The translations under genes were made by a program, and so were the position numbers. The notes beneath the pieces were generated by a model. The model did not search any database and was not told the DNA's origin. It saw nothing but the letters and a program-made list of their open reading frames with translations. A stretch of DNA of 64,000 nucleotides from Limanda limanda. Lineage: Eukaryota; Chordata; Actinopteri; Pleuronectiformes; Pleuronectidae. Numbering within the stretch: the stretch's first letter is position 1; the number at the start of each line of letters is the position of its first letter. Where the stretch lies: NCBI RefSeq assembly GCF_963576545.1, contig NW_026870574.1, positions 248,001 to 312,000 on the forward strand, given 5' to 3'. Below, one piece after another: positions 48,900 through 62,100 of this stretch.

Positions 48900-51800
48900 G
48901 TGGGGGTAGAGTCTACTTGCAAGTCTCTCCGACCTTCACAAAAAAAGTTATTCAAGAATATCTCTTTCTCCTATGTGCTTTCATCCCTAACCCTAACCCT
49001 AACCCTTCCGAAAGTCGGAGAAGCTCAAGGATGGTACCGATCGATGCGTGCAACCCCATTTAGTGGGGGTAGAGCCTACTTGCAAGTCTCTCCGACCTTC
49101 ACAAAAAAAGTTATTCAAGAATATCTCCTCAGATTTGGGGGAATTTCGTCGGTCGACCTCTTCCGAAGGTCGTACAAGCTCGGGGATGGTACCAATCGAT
49201 CCGCAGGACCCAAATTAGTCCAGATGCAACCACTTTCCAAGTCTCTCCGACCTTCACAAAAAAAGTTATTCAAGAATATCTCTTTCTCCTATGTGCTTTC
49301 ATCCCTAACCCTAACCCTAACCCTTCCGAAAGTCGGAGAAGCTCAAGGATGGTACCGATCGATGCGCGCTACCCCATTTAGTGGGGGTAGAGCCTACTTG
49401 CAAGTCTCTCCGACCTTCACAAAAAAAGTTATTCAAGAATATCTCTTTCTCCTATGTGCTTTCATCCCTAACCCTAACCCTAACCCTTCCGAAAGTCGGA
49501 GAAGCTCAAGGATGGTACCGATCGATGCGTGCAACCCCATTTAGTGGGGGTAGAGCCTACTTGCAAGTCTCTCCGACCTTCACAAAAAAAGTTATTCAAG
49601 AATATCTCCTCAGATTTGGGGGAATTTCGTCGGTCGACCTCTTCCGAAGGTCGTACAAGCTCGGGGATGGTACCAATCGATCCGCAGGACCCAAATTAGT
49701 CCAGATGCAACCACTTTCCAAGTCTCTCCGACCTTCACAAAAAAAGTTATTCAAGAATATCTCTTTCTCCTATGTGCTTTCATCCCTAACCCTAACCCTA
49801 ACCCTTCCGAAAGTCGGAGAAGCTCAAGGATGGTACCGATCGATGCGCGCAACCCCATTTAGTGGGGGTAGAGCCTACTTGCAAGTCTCTCCGACCTTCA
49901 CAAAAAAAGTTATTCAAGAATATCTCCTCAGATTTGGGGGAATTTCGTCGGTCGACCTCTTTCGAAGGTCGTACAAGCTCGGGGATGGTACCAATCGATC
50001 CGCAGGACCCAAATTAGTCCAGATGCAACCACTTTCCAAGTCTCTCCGACCTTCACAAAAAAAGTTATTCAAGAATATCTCTTTCTCCTATGTGCTTTCA
50101 TCCCTAACCCTAACCCTAACCCTTCCGAAAGTCGGAGAAGCTCAAGGATGGTACCGATCGATGCGCGCTACCCCATTTAGTGGGGGTAGAGCCTACTTGC
50201 AAGTCTGTCCGACCTTCACAAAAAAAGTTATTCAAGAATATCTCTTTCTCCTATGTGCTTTCATCCCTAACCCTAACCCTAACCCTTCCGAAAGTCGGAG
50301 AAGCTCAAGGATGGTACCGATCGATGCGCGCAACCCCATTTAGTGGGGGTAGAGCCTACTTGCAAGTCTCTCCGACCTTCACAAAAAAAGTTATTCAAGA
50401 ATATCTCCTCAGATTTGGGGGAATTTCGTCGGTCGACCTCTTTCGAAGGTCGTACAAGCTCGGGGATGGTACCAATCGATCCGCAGGACCCAAATTAGTC
50501 CAGATGCAACCACTTTCCAAGTCTCTCCGACCTTCACAAAAAAAGTTATTCAAGAATATCTCTTTCTCCTATGTGCTTTCATCCCTAACCCTAACCCTAA
50601 CCCTTCCGAAAGTCGGAAAAGCTCAAGGATGGTACCGATCGATGCGCGCTACCCCATTTAGTGGGGGTAGAGTCTACTTGCAAGTCTCTCCGACCTTCAC
50701 AAAAAAAGTTATTCAAGAATATCTCTTTCTCCTATGTGCTTTCATCCCTAACCCTAACCCTAACCCTTCCGAAAGTCGGAGAAGCTCAAGGATGGTACCG
50801 ATCGATGCGTGCAACCCCATTTAGTGGGGGTAGAGCCTACTTGCAAGTCTCTCCGACCTTCACAAAAAAAGTTATTCAAGAATATCTCCTCAGATTTGGG
50901 GGAATTTCGTCGGTCGACCTCTTCCGAAGGTCGTACAAGCTCGGGGATGGTACCAATCGATCCGCAGGACCCAAATTAGTCCAGATGCAACCACTTTCCA
51001 AGTCTCTCCGACCTTCACAAAAAAAGTTATTCAAGAATATCTCTTTCTCCTATGTGCTTTCATCCCTAACCCTAACCCTAACCCTTCCGAAAGTCGGAGA
51101 AGCTCAAGGATGGTACCGATCGATGCGCGCTACCCCATTTAGTGGGGGTAGAGCCTACTTGCAAGTCTCTCCGACCTTCACAAAAAAAGTTATTCAAGAA
51201 TATCTCTTTCTCCTATGTGCTTTCATCCCTAACCCTAACCCTAACCCTTCCGAAAGTCGGAGAAGCTCAAGGATGGTACCGATCGATGCGCGCTACCCCA
51301 TTTAGTGGGGGTAGAGCCTACTTGCAAGTCTCTCCGACCTTCACAAAAAAAGTTATTCAAGAATATCTCCTCAGATTTGGGGGAATTTCGTCGGTCGACC
51401 TCTTCCGAAGGTCGTACAAGCTCGGGGATGGTACCAATCGATCCGCAGGACCCAAATTAGTCCAGATGCAACCACTTTCCAAGTCTCTCCGACCTTCACA
51501 AAAAAAGTTATTCAAGAATATCTCTTTCTCCTATGTGCTTTCATCCCTAACCCTAACCCTAACCCTTCCGAAAGTCGGAGAAGCTCAAGGATGGTACCGA
51601 TCGATGCGCGCAACCCCATTTAGTGGGGGTAGAGCCTACTTGCAAGTCTCTCCGACCTTCACAAAAAAAGTTATTCAAGAATATCTCCTCAGATTTGGGG
51701 GAATTTCGTCGGTCGACCTCTTTCGAAGGTCGTACAAGCTCGGGGATGGTACCAATCGATCCGCAGGACCCAAATTAGTCCAGATGCAACCACTTTCCAA

Positions 51801-54800
51801 GTCTCTCCGACCTTCACAAAAAAAGTTATTCAAGAATATCTCTTTCTCCTATGTGCTTTCATCCCTAACCCTAACCCTAACCCTTCCGAAAGTCGGAGAA
51901 GCTCAAAGATGGTACCGATCGATGCGCGCTACCCCATTTAGTGGGGGTAGAGCCTACTTGCAAGTCTGTCCGACCTTCACAAAAAAAGTTATTCAAGAAT
52001 ATCTCTTTCTCCTATGTGCTTTCATCCCTAACCCTAACCCTAACCCTTCCGAAAGTCGGAGAAGCTCAAGGATGGTACCGATCGATGCGCGCAACCCCAT
52101 TTAGTGGGGGTAGAGCCTACTTGCAAGTCTCTCCGACCTTCACAAAAAAAGTTATTCAAGAATATCTCCTCAGATTTGGGGGAATTTCGTCGGTCGACCT
52201 CTTTCGAAGGTCGTACAAGCTCGGGGATGGTACCAATCGATCCGCAGGACCCAAATTAGTCCAGATGCAACCACTTTCCAAGTCTCTCCGACCTTCACAA
52301 AAAAAGTTATTCAAGAATATCTCTTTCTCCTATGTGCTTTCATCCCTAACCCTAACCCTAACCCTTCCGAAAGTCGGAAAAGCTCAAGGATGGTACCGAT
52401 CGATGCGCGCTACCCCATTTAGTGGGGGTAGAGTCTACTTGCAAGTCTCTCCGACCTTCACAAAAAAAGTTATTCAAGAATATCTCTTTCTCCTATGTGC
52501 TTTCATCCCTAACCCTAACCCTAACCCTTCCGAAAGTCGGAGAAGCTCAAGGATGGTACCGATCGATGCGTGCAACCCCATTTAGTGGGGGTAGAGCCTA
52601 CTTGCAAGTCTCTCCGACCTTCACAAAAAAAGTTATTCAAGAATATCTCCTCAGATTTGGGGGAATTTCGTCGGTCGACCTCTTCCGAAGGTCGTACAAG
52701 CTCGGGGATGGTACTAATCGATCCGCAGGACCCAAATTAGTCCAGATGCAACCACTTTCCAAGTCTCTCCGACCTTCACAAAAAAAGTTATTCAAGAATA
52801 TCTCTTTCTCCTATGTGCTTTCATCCCTAACCCTAACCCTAACCCTTCCGAAAGTCGGAGAAGCTCAAGGATGGTACCGATCGATGCGCGCTACCCCATT
52901 TAGTGGGGGTAGAGCCTACTTGCAAGTCTCTCCGACCTTCACAAAAAAAGTTATTCAAGAATATCTCTTTCTCCTATGTGCTTTCATCCCTAACCCTAAC
53001 CCTAACCCTTCCGAAAGTCGGAGAAGCTCAAGGATGGTACCGATCGATGCGCGCTACCCCATTTAGTGGGGGTAGAGCCTACTTGCAAGTCTCTCCGACC
53101 TTCACAAAAAAAGTTATTCAAGAATATCTCCTCAGATTTGGGGGAATTTCGTCGGTCGACCTCTTCCGAAGGTCGTACAAGCTCGGGGATGGTACCAATC
53201 GATCCGCAGGACCCAAATTAGTCCAGATGCAACCACTTTCCAAGTCTCTCCGACCTTCACAAAAAAAGTTATTCAAGAATATCTCTTTCTCCTATGTGCT
53301 TTCATCCCTAACCCTAACCCTAACCCTTCCGAAAGTCGGAGAAGCTCAAGGATGGTACCGATCGATGTGCGCTACCCCATTTAGTGGGGGTAGAGCCTAC
53401 TTGCAAGTCTCTCCGACCTTCACAAAAAAAGTTATTCAAGAATATCTCTTTCTCCTATGTGCTTTTATCCCTAACCCTAACCCTAACCCTTCCGAAAGTC
53501 GGAGAAGCTCAAGGATGGTACCGATCGATGCGCGCTACCCCATTTAGTGGGGGTAGAGCCTACTTGCAAGTCTCTCCGACCTTCACAAAAAAAGTTATTC
53601 AAGAATATCTCTTTCTCCTATGTGCTTTCATCCCTAACCCTAACCCTAACCCTTCCGAAAGTCGGAGAAGCTCAAGGATGGTACCGATCGATGCGCGCTA
53701 CCCCATTTAGTGGGGGTAGAGCCTACTTGCAAGTCTCTCCGACCGTCACAAAAAAAGTTATTCAAGAATATCTCCTCAGATTTGGGGGAATTTCGTCGGT
53801 CGACCTCTTCCGAAGGTCGTACAAGCTCGGGGATGGTACCAATCGATCCGCAGGACCCAAATTAGTCCAGATGCAACCACTTTCCAAGTCTCTCCGACCT
53901 TCACAAAAAAAGTTATTCAAGAATATCTCTTTCTCCTATGTGCTTTCATCCCTAACCCTAACCCTAACCCTTCCGAAAGTCGGAGAAGCTCAAGGATGGT
54001 ACCGATCGATGCGCGCTACCCCATTTAGTGGGGGTAGAGCCTACTTGCAAGTCTCTCCGACCTTCACAAAAAACGTTATTCAAGAATATCTCTTTCTCCT
54101 ATGTGCTTTCATCCCTAACCCTAACCCTAACCCTTCCGAAAGTCGGAGAAGCTCAAAGATAGTACCGATCGATGCGCGCTACCCCATTTAGTGGGGGTAG
54201 AGCCTACTTGCAAGTCTCTCCGACCTTCACAAAAAAAGTTATTCAAGAATATCTCCTCAGATTTGGGGGAATTTCGTCGGTCGACCTCTTCCGAAGGTCG
54301 TACAAGCTCGGGGATGGTACCAATCGATCCGCAGGACCCAAATTAGTCAAGATGCAACCACTTTCCAAGTCTCTCCGACCTTCACAAAAAAAGTTATTCA
54401 AGAATATCTCTTTCTCCTATGTGCTTTCATCCCTAACCCTAACCCTAACCCTTCCGAAAGTCGGAGAAGCTCAAGGATGGTACCGATCGATGCGCGCTAC
54501 CCCATTTAGTGGGGGTAGAGCCTACTTGCAAGTCTCTCCGACCTTCACAAAAAAAGTTATTCAAGAATATCTCCTCAGATTTGGGGGAATTTCGTCGGTC
54601 GACCTCTTCCGAAGGTCGTACAAGCTCGGGGATGGTACCAATCGATCCGCAGGACCCAAATTAGTCCAGATGCAACCACTTTCCAAGTCTCTCCGACCTT
54701 CACAAAAAAAGTTATTCAAGAATATCTCTTTCTCCTATGTGCTTTCATCCCTAACCCTAACCCTAACCCTTCCGAAAGTCGGAGAAGCTCAAGGATGGTA

Positions 54801-56114
54801 CCGATCGATGCGCGCAACCCCATTTAGTGGGGGTAAAGCCTACTTGCAAGTCTCTCCGACCTTCACAAAAAAAGTTATTCAAGAATATCTCCTCAGATTT
54901 GGGGGAATTTCGTCGGTCGACCTCTTCCGAAGGTCGTACAAGCTCGGGGATGGTACCAATCGATCCGCAGGACCCAAATTAGTCCAGATGCAACCACTTT
55001 CCAAGTCTCTCCGACCTTCACAAAAAAAGTTATTCAAGAATATCTCTTTCTCCTATGTGCTTTCATCCCTAACCCTAACCCTAACCCTTCCGAAAGTCGG
55101 AGAAGCTCAAGGATGGTACCGATCGATGTGCGCTACCCCATTTAGTGGGGGTAGAGCCTACTTGCAAGTCTCTCCGACCTTCACAAAAAAAGTTATTCAA
55201 GAATATCTCTTTCTCCTATGTGCTTTTATCCCTAACCCTAACCCTAACCCTTCCGAAAGTCGGAGAAGCTCAAGGATGGTACCGATCGATGCGCGCTACC
55301 CCATTTAGTGGGGGTAGAGCCTACTTGCAAGTCTCTCCGACCTTCACAAAAAAAGTTATTCAAGAATATCTCTTTCTCCTATGTGCTTTCATCCCTAACC
55401 CTAACCCTAACCCTTCCGAAAGTCGGAGAAGCTCAAGGATGGTACCGATCGATGCGCGCTACCCCATTTAGTGGGGGTAGAGCCTACTTGCAAGTCTCTC
55501 CGACCTTCACAAAAAAAGTTATTCAAGAATATCTCTTTCTCCTATGTGCTTTCATCCCTAACCCTAACCCTAACCCTTCCGAAAGTCGGAGAAGCTCAAG
55601 GATGGTACCGATCGATGCGCGCTACCCCATTTAGTGGGGGTAGAGCCTACTTGCAAGTCTCTCCGACCTTCACAAAAAAAGTTATTCAAGAATATCTCTT
55701 TCTCCTATGTGCTTTCATCCCTAACCCTAACCCTAACCCTTCCGAAAGTCGGAGAAGCTCAAGGATGGTACCGATCGATGCGCGCTACCCCATTTAGTGG
55801 GGGTAGAGCCTACTTGCAAGTCTCTCCGACCTTCACAAAAAAAGTTATTCAAGAATATCTCCTCAGATTTGGGGGAATTTCGTCGGTCGACCTCTTCCGA
55901 AGGTCGTACAAGCTCGGGGATGGTACCAATCGATCCGCAGGACCCAAATTAGTCCAGATGCAACCACTTTCCAAGTCTCTCCGACCTTCACAAAAAAAGT
56001 TATTCAAGAATATCTCTTTCTCCTATGTGCTTTCATCCCTAACCCTAACCCTAACCCTTCCGAAAGTCGGAAAAGCTCAAGGATGGTACCGATCGATGCG
56101 CGCTACCCCATTTA
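48900..56114 (+). repeat. 7215-bp tandem segmental duplication, copy 2
   Basis: This is the partner of the preceding copy, with markers GGTACTAATCG (T at 52715), GACCGTCAC (G at 53745), GCTCAAAGATGG near 51907 and CAAAGATAGTACC near 54155. Monomer order continues to match past the boundary until about 56596, where an A is replaced by a B, so the ends of the duplicated unit cannot be placed more exactly by eye. Confidence 0.88.
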
Positions 56115-59100
56115 GTGGGGGTAGAGTCTACTTGCAAGTCTCTCCGACCTTCACAAAAAAAGTTATTCAAGAATATCTCTTTCTCCTATGTGCTTTCATC
56201 CCTAACCCTAACCCTAACCCTTCCGAAAGTCGGAGAAGCTCAAGGATGGTACCGATCGATGCGTGCAACCCCATTTAGTGGGGGTAGAGCCTACTTGCAA
56301 GTCTCTCCGACCTTCACAAAAAAAGTTATTCAAGAATATCTCCTCAGATTTGGGGGAATTTCGTCGGTCGACCTCTTCCGAAGGTCGTACAAGCTCGGGG
56401 ATGGTACCAATCGATCCGCAGGACCCAAATTAGTCCAGATGCAACCACTTTCCAAGTCTCTCCGACCTTCACAAAAAAAGTTATTCAAGAATATCTCTTT
56501 CTCCTATGTGCTTTCATCCCTAACCCTAACCCTAACCCTTCCGAAAGTCGGAGAAGCTCAAGGATGGTACCGATCGATGCGCGCTACCCCATTTAGTGGG
56601 GGTAGAGCCTACTTGCAAGTCTCTCCGACCTTCACAAAAAAAGTTATTCAAGAATATCTCCTCAGATTTGGGGAATTTCGTCGGTCGACCTCTTCCGAAG
56701 GTCGTACAAGCTCGGGGATGGTACCAATCGATCCGCAGGACCCAAATTAGTCCAGATGCAACCACTTTCCAAGTCTCTCCGACCTTCACAAAAAAAGTTA
56801 TTCAAGAATATCTCTTTCTCCTATGTGCTTTCATCCCTAACCCTAACCCTAACCCTTCCGAAAGTCGGAGAAGCTCAAGGATGGTACCGATCGATGCGCG
56901 CAACCCCATTTAGTGGGGGTAGAGCCTACTTGCAAGTCTCTCCGACCTTCACAAAAAAAGTTATTCAAGAATATCTCCTCAGATTTGGGGGAATTTCGTC
57001 GGTCGACCTCTTTCGAAGGTCGTACAAGCTCGGGGATGGTACCAATCGATCCGCAGGACCCAAATTAGTCCAGATGCAACCACTTTCCAAGTCTCTCCGA
57101 CCTTCACAAAAAAAGTTATTCAAGAATATCTCTTTCTCCTATGTGCTTTCATCCCTAACCCTAACCCTAACCCTTCCGAAAGTCGGAGAAGCTCAAGGAT
57201 GGTACCGATCGATGCGCGCTACCCCATTTAGTGGGGGTAGAGCCTACTTGCAAGTCTCTCCGACCTTCACAAAAAAAGTTATTCAAGAATATCTCCTCAG
57301 ATTTGGGGGAATTTCGTCGGTCGACCTCTTTCGAAGGTCGTACAAGCTCGGGGATGGTACCAATCGATCCGCAGGACCCAAATTAGTCCAGATGCAACCA
57401 CTTTCCAAGTCTCTCCGACCTTCACAAAAAAAGTTATTCAAGAATATCTCTTTCTCCTATGTGCTTTCATCCCTAACCCTAACCCTAACCCTTCCGAAAG
57501 TCGGAGAAGCTCAAGGATGGTACCGATCGATGTGCGCTACCCCATTTAGTGGGGGTAGAGCCTACTTGCAAGTCTCTCCGACCTTCACAAAAAAAGTTAT
57601 TCAAGAATATCTCTTTCTCCTATGTGCTTTTATCCCTAACCCTAACCCTAACCCTTCCGAAAGTCGGAGAAGCTCAAGGATGGTACCGATCGATGCGCGC
57701 TACCCCATTTAGTGGGGGTAGAGCCTACTTGCAAGTCTCTCCGACCTTCACAAAAAAAGTTATTCAAGAATATCTCTTTCTCCTATGTGCTTTCATCCCT
57801 AACCCTAACCCTAACCCTTCCGAAAGTCGGAGAAGCTCAAGGATGGTACCGATCGATGCGCGCTACCCCATTTAGTGGGGGTAGAGCCTACTTGCAAGTC
57901 TCTCCGACCTTCACAAAAAAAGTTATTCAAGAATATCTCTTTCTCCTATGTGCTTTCATCCCTAACCCTAACCCTAACCCTTCCGAAAGTCGGAGAAGCT
58001 CAAGGATGGTACCGATCGATGCGCGCTACCCCATTTAGTGGGGGTAGAGCCTACTTGCAAGTCTCTCCGACCTTCACAAAAAAAGTTATTCAAGAATATC
58101 TCTTTCTCCTATGTGCTTTCATCCCTAACCCTAACCCTTCCGAAAGTCGGAGAAGCTCAAGGATGGTACCGATCGATGCGCGCTACCCCATTTAGTGGGG
58201 GTAGAGCCTACTTGCAAGTCTCTCCGACCTTCACAAAAAAAGTTATTCAAGAATATCTCCTCAGATTTGGGGGAATTTCGTCGGTCGACCTCTTCCGAAG
58301 GTCGTACAAGCTCGGGGATGGTACCAATCGATCCGCAGGACCCAAATTAGTCCAGATGCAACCACTTTCCAAGTCTCTCCGACCTTCACAAAAAAAGTTA
58401 TTCAAGAATATCTCTTTCTCCTATGTGCTTTCATCCCTAACCCTAACCCTAACCCTTCCGAAAGTCGGAAAAGCTCAAGGATGGTACCGATCGATGCGCG
58501 CTACCCCATTTAGTGGGGGTAGAGTCTACTTGCAAGTCTCTCCGACCTTCACAAAAAAAGTTATTCAAGAATATCTCTTTCTCCTATGTGCTTTCATCCC
58601 TAACCCTAACCCTAACCCTTCCGAAAGTCGGAGAAGCTCAAGGATGGTACCGATCGATGCGTGCAACCCCATTTAGTGGGGGTAGAGCCTACTTGCAAGT
58701 CTCTCCGACCTTCACAAAAAAAGTTATTCAAGAATATCTCCTCAGATTTGGGGGAATTTCGTCGGTCGACCTCTTCCGAAGGTCGTACAAGCTCGGGGAT
58801 GGTACCAATCGATCCGCAGGACCCAAATTAGTCCAGATGCAACCACTTTCCAAGTCTCTCCGACCTTCACAAAAAAAGTTATTCAAGAATATCTCTTTCT
58901 CCTATGTGCTTTCATCCCTAACCCTAACCCTAACCCTTCCGAAAGTCGGAGAAGCTCAAGGATGGTACCGATCGATGCGCGCTACCCCATTTAGTGGGGG
59001 TAGAGCCTACTTGCAAGTCTCTCCGACCTTCACAAAAAAAGTTATTCAAGAATATCTCCTCAGATTTGGGGGAATTTCGTCGGTCGACCTCTTCCGAAGG

Positions 59101-62100
59101 TCGTACAAGCTCGGGGATGGTACCAATCGATCCGCAGGACCCAAATTAGTCCAGATGCAACCACTTTCCAAGTCTCTCCGACCTTCACAAAAAAAGTTAT
59201 TCAAGAATATCTCTTTCTCCTATGTGCTTTCATCCCTAACCCTAACCCTAACCCTTCCGAAAGTCGGAGAAGCTCAAGGATGGTACCGATCGATGTGCGC
59301 TACCCCATTTAGTGGGGGTAGAGCCTACTTGCAAGTCTCTCCGACCTTCACAAAAAAAGTTATTCAAGAATATCTCTTTCTCCTATGTGCTTTTATCCCT
59401 AACCCTAACCCTAACCCTTCCGAAAGTCGGAGAAGCTCAAGGATGGTACCGATCGATGCGCGCTACCCCATTTAGTGGGGGTAGAGCCTACTTGCAAGTC
59501 TCTCCGACCTTCACAAAAAAAGTTATTCAAGAATATCTCTTTCTCCTATGTGCTTTCATCCCTAACCCTAACCCTAACCCTTCCGAAAGTCGGAGAAGCT
59601 CAAGGATGGTACCGATCGATGCGCGCTACCCCATTTAGTGGGGGTAGAGCCTACTTGCAAGTCTCTCCGACCTTCACAAAAAAAGTTATTCAAGAATATC
59701 TCTTTCTCCTATGTGCTTTCATCCCTAACCCTAACCCTAACCCTTCCGAAAGTCGGAGAAGCTCAAGGATGGTACCGATCGATGCGCGCTACCCCATTTA
59801 GTGGGGGTAGAGCCTACTTGCAAGTCTCTCCGACCTTCACAAAAAAAGTTATTCAAGAATATCTCTTTCTCCTATGTGCTTTCATCCCTAACCCTAACCC
59901 TAACCCTTCCGAAAGTCGGAGAAGCTCAAGGATGGTACCGATCGATGCGCGCTACCCCATTTAGTGGGGGTAGAGCCTACTTGCAAGTCTCTCCGACCTT
60001 CACAAAAAAAGTTATTCAAGAATATCTCTTTCTCCTATGTGCTTTCATCCCTAACCCTAACCCTAACCCTTCCGAAAGTCGGAGAAGCTCAAGGATGGTA
60101 CCGATCGATGCGCGCTACCCCATTTAGTGGGGGTAGAGCCTACTTGCAAGTCTCTCCGACCTTCACAAAAAAAGTTATTCAAGAATATCTCCTCAGATTT
60201 GGGGGAATTTCGTCGGTCGACCTCTTCCGAAGGTCGTACAAGCTCGGGGATGGTACCAATCGATCCGCAGGACCCAAATTAGTCCAGATGCAACCACTTT
60301 CCAAGTCTCTCCGACCTTCACAAAAAAAGTTATTCAAGAATATCTCTTTCTCCTATGTGCTTTCATCCCTAACCCTAACCCTAACCCTTCCGAAAGTCGG
60401 AGAAGCTCAAGGATGGTACCGATCGATGTGCGCTACCCCATTTAGTGGGGGTAGAGCCTACTTGCAAGTCTCTCCGACCTTCACAAAAAAAGTTATTCAA
60501 GAATATCTCTTTCTCCTATGTGCTTTTATCCCTAACCCTAACCCTAACCCTTCCGAAAGTCGGAGAAGCTCAAGGATGGTACCGATCGATGCGCGCTACC
60601 CCATTTAGTGGGGGTAGAGCCTACTTGCAAGTCTCTCCGACCTTCACAAAAAAAGTTATTCAAGAATATCTCTTTCTCCTATGTGCTTTCATCCCTAACC
60701 CTAACCCTAACCCTTCCGAAAGTCGGAGAAGCTCAAGGATGGTACCGATCGATGCGCGCTACCCCATTTAGTGGGGGTAGAGCCTACTTGCAAGTCTCTC
60801 CGACCTTCACAAAAAAAGTTATTCAAGAATATCTCCTCAGATTTGGGGGAATTTCGTCGGTCGACCTCTTCCGAAGGTCGTACAAGCTCGGGGATGGTAC
60901 CAATCGATCCGCAGGACCCAAATTAGTCCAGATGCAACCACTTTCCAAGTCTCTCCGACCTTCACAAAAAAAGTTATTCAAGAATATCTCTTTCTCCTAT
61001 GTGCTTTCATCCCTAACCCTAACCCTAACCCTTCCGAAAGTCGGAGAAGCTCAAGGATGGTACCGATCGATGCGCGCTACCCCATTTAGTGGGGGTAGAG
61101 CCTACTTGCAAGTCTCTCCGACCTTCACAAAAAACGTTATTCAAGAATATCTCTTTCTCCTATGTGCTTTCATCCCTAACCCTAACCCTAACCCTTCCGA
61201 AAGTCGGAGAAGCTCAAGGATAGTACCGATCGATGCGCGCTACCCCATTTAGTGGGGGTAGAGCCTACTTGCAAGTCTCTCCGACCTTCACAAAAAAAGT
61301 TATTCAAGAATATCTCCTCAGATTTGGGGGAATTTCGTCGGTCGACCTCTTCCGAAGGTCGTACAAGCTCGGGGATGGTACCAATCGATCCGCAGGACCC
61401 AAATTAGTCAAGATGCAACCACTTTCCAAGTCTCTCCGACCTTCACAAAAAAAGTTATTCAAGAATATCTCTTTCTCCTATGTGCTTTCAGCCCTAACCC
61501 TAACCCTAACCCTTCCGAAAGTCGGAGAAGCTCAAGGATGGTACCGATCGATGCGCGCTACCCCATTTAGTGGGGGTAGAGCCTACTTGCAAGTCTCTCC
61601 GACCTTCACAAAAAAAGTTATTCAAGAATATCTCCTCAGATTTGGGGGAATTTCGTCGGTCGACCTCTTCCGAAGGTCGTACAAGCTCGGGGATGGTACC
61701 AATCGATCCGCAGGACCCAAATTAGTCCAGATGCAACCACTTTCCAAGTCTCTCCGACCTTCACAAAAAAAGTTATTCAAGAATATCTCTTTCTCCTATG
61801 TGCTTTCATCCCTAACCCTAACCCTAACCCTTCCGAAAGTCGGAGAAGCTCAAGGATGGTACCGATCGATGCGCGCAACCCCATTTAGTGGGGGTAGAGC
61901 CTACTTGCAAGTCTCTCCGACCTTCACAAAAAAAGTTATTCAAGAATATCTCCTCAGATTTGGGGGAATTTCGTCGGTCGACCTCTTTCGAAGGTCGTAC
62001 AAGCTCGGGGATGGTACCAATCGATCCGCAGGACCCAAATTAGTCCAGATGCAACCACTTTCCAAGTCTCTCCGACCTTCACAAAAAAAGTTATTCAAGA

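Noticed and set aside
56532..56913. Unusual overlapping frames of 85-105 codons on both strands
   Set aside because: A one-base deletion in the G-run of one B monomer (near 56668-56672) shifts the frame; no independent coding signal is present.
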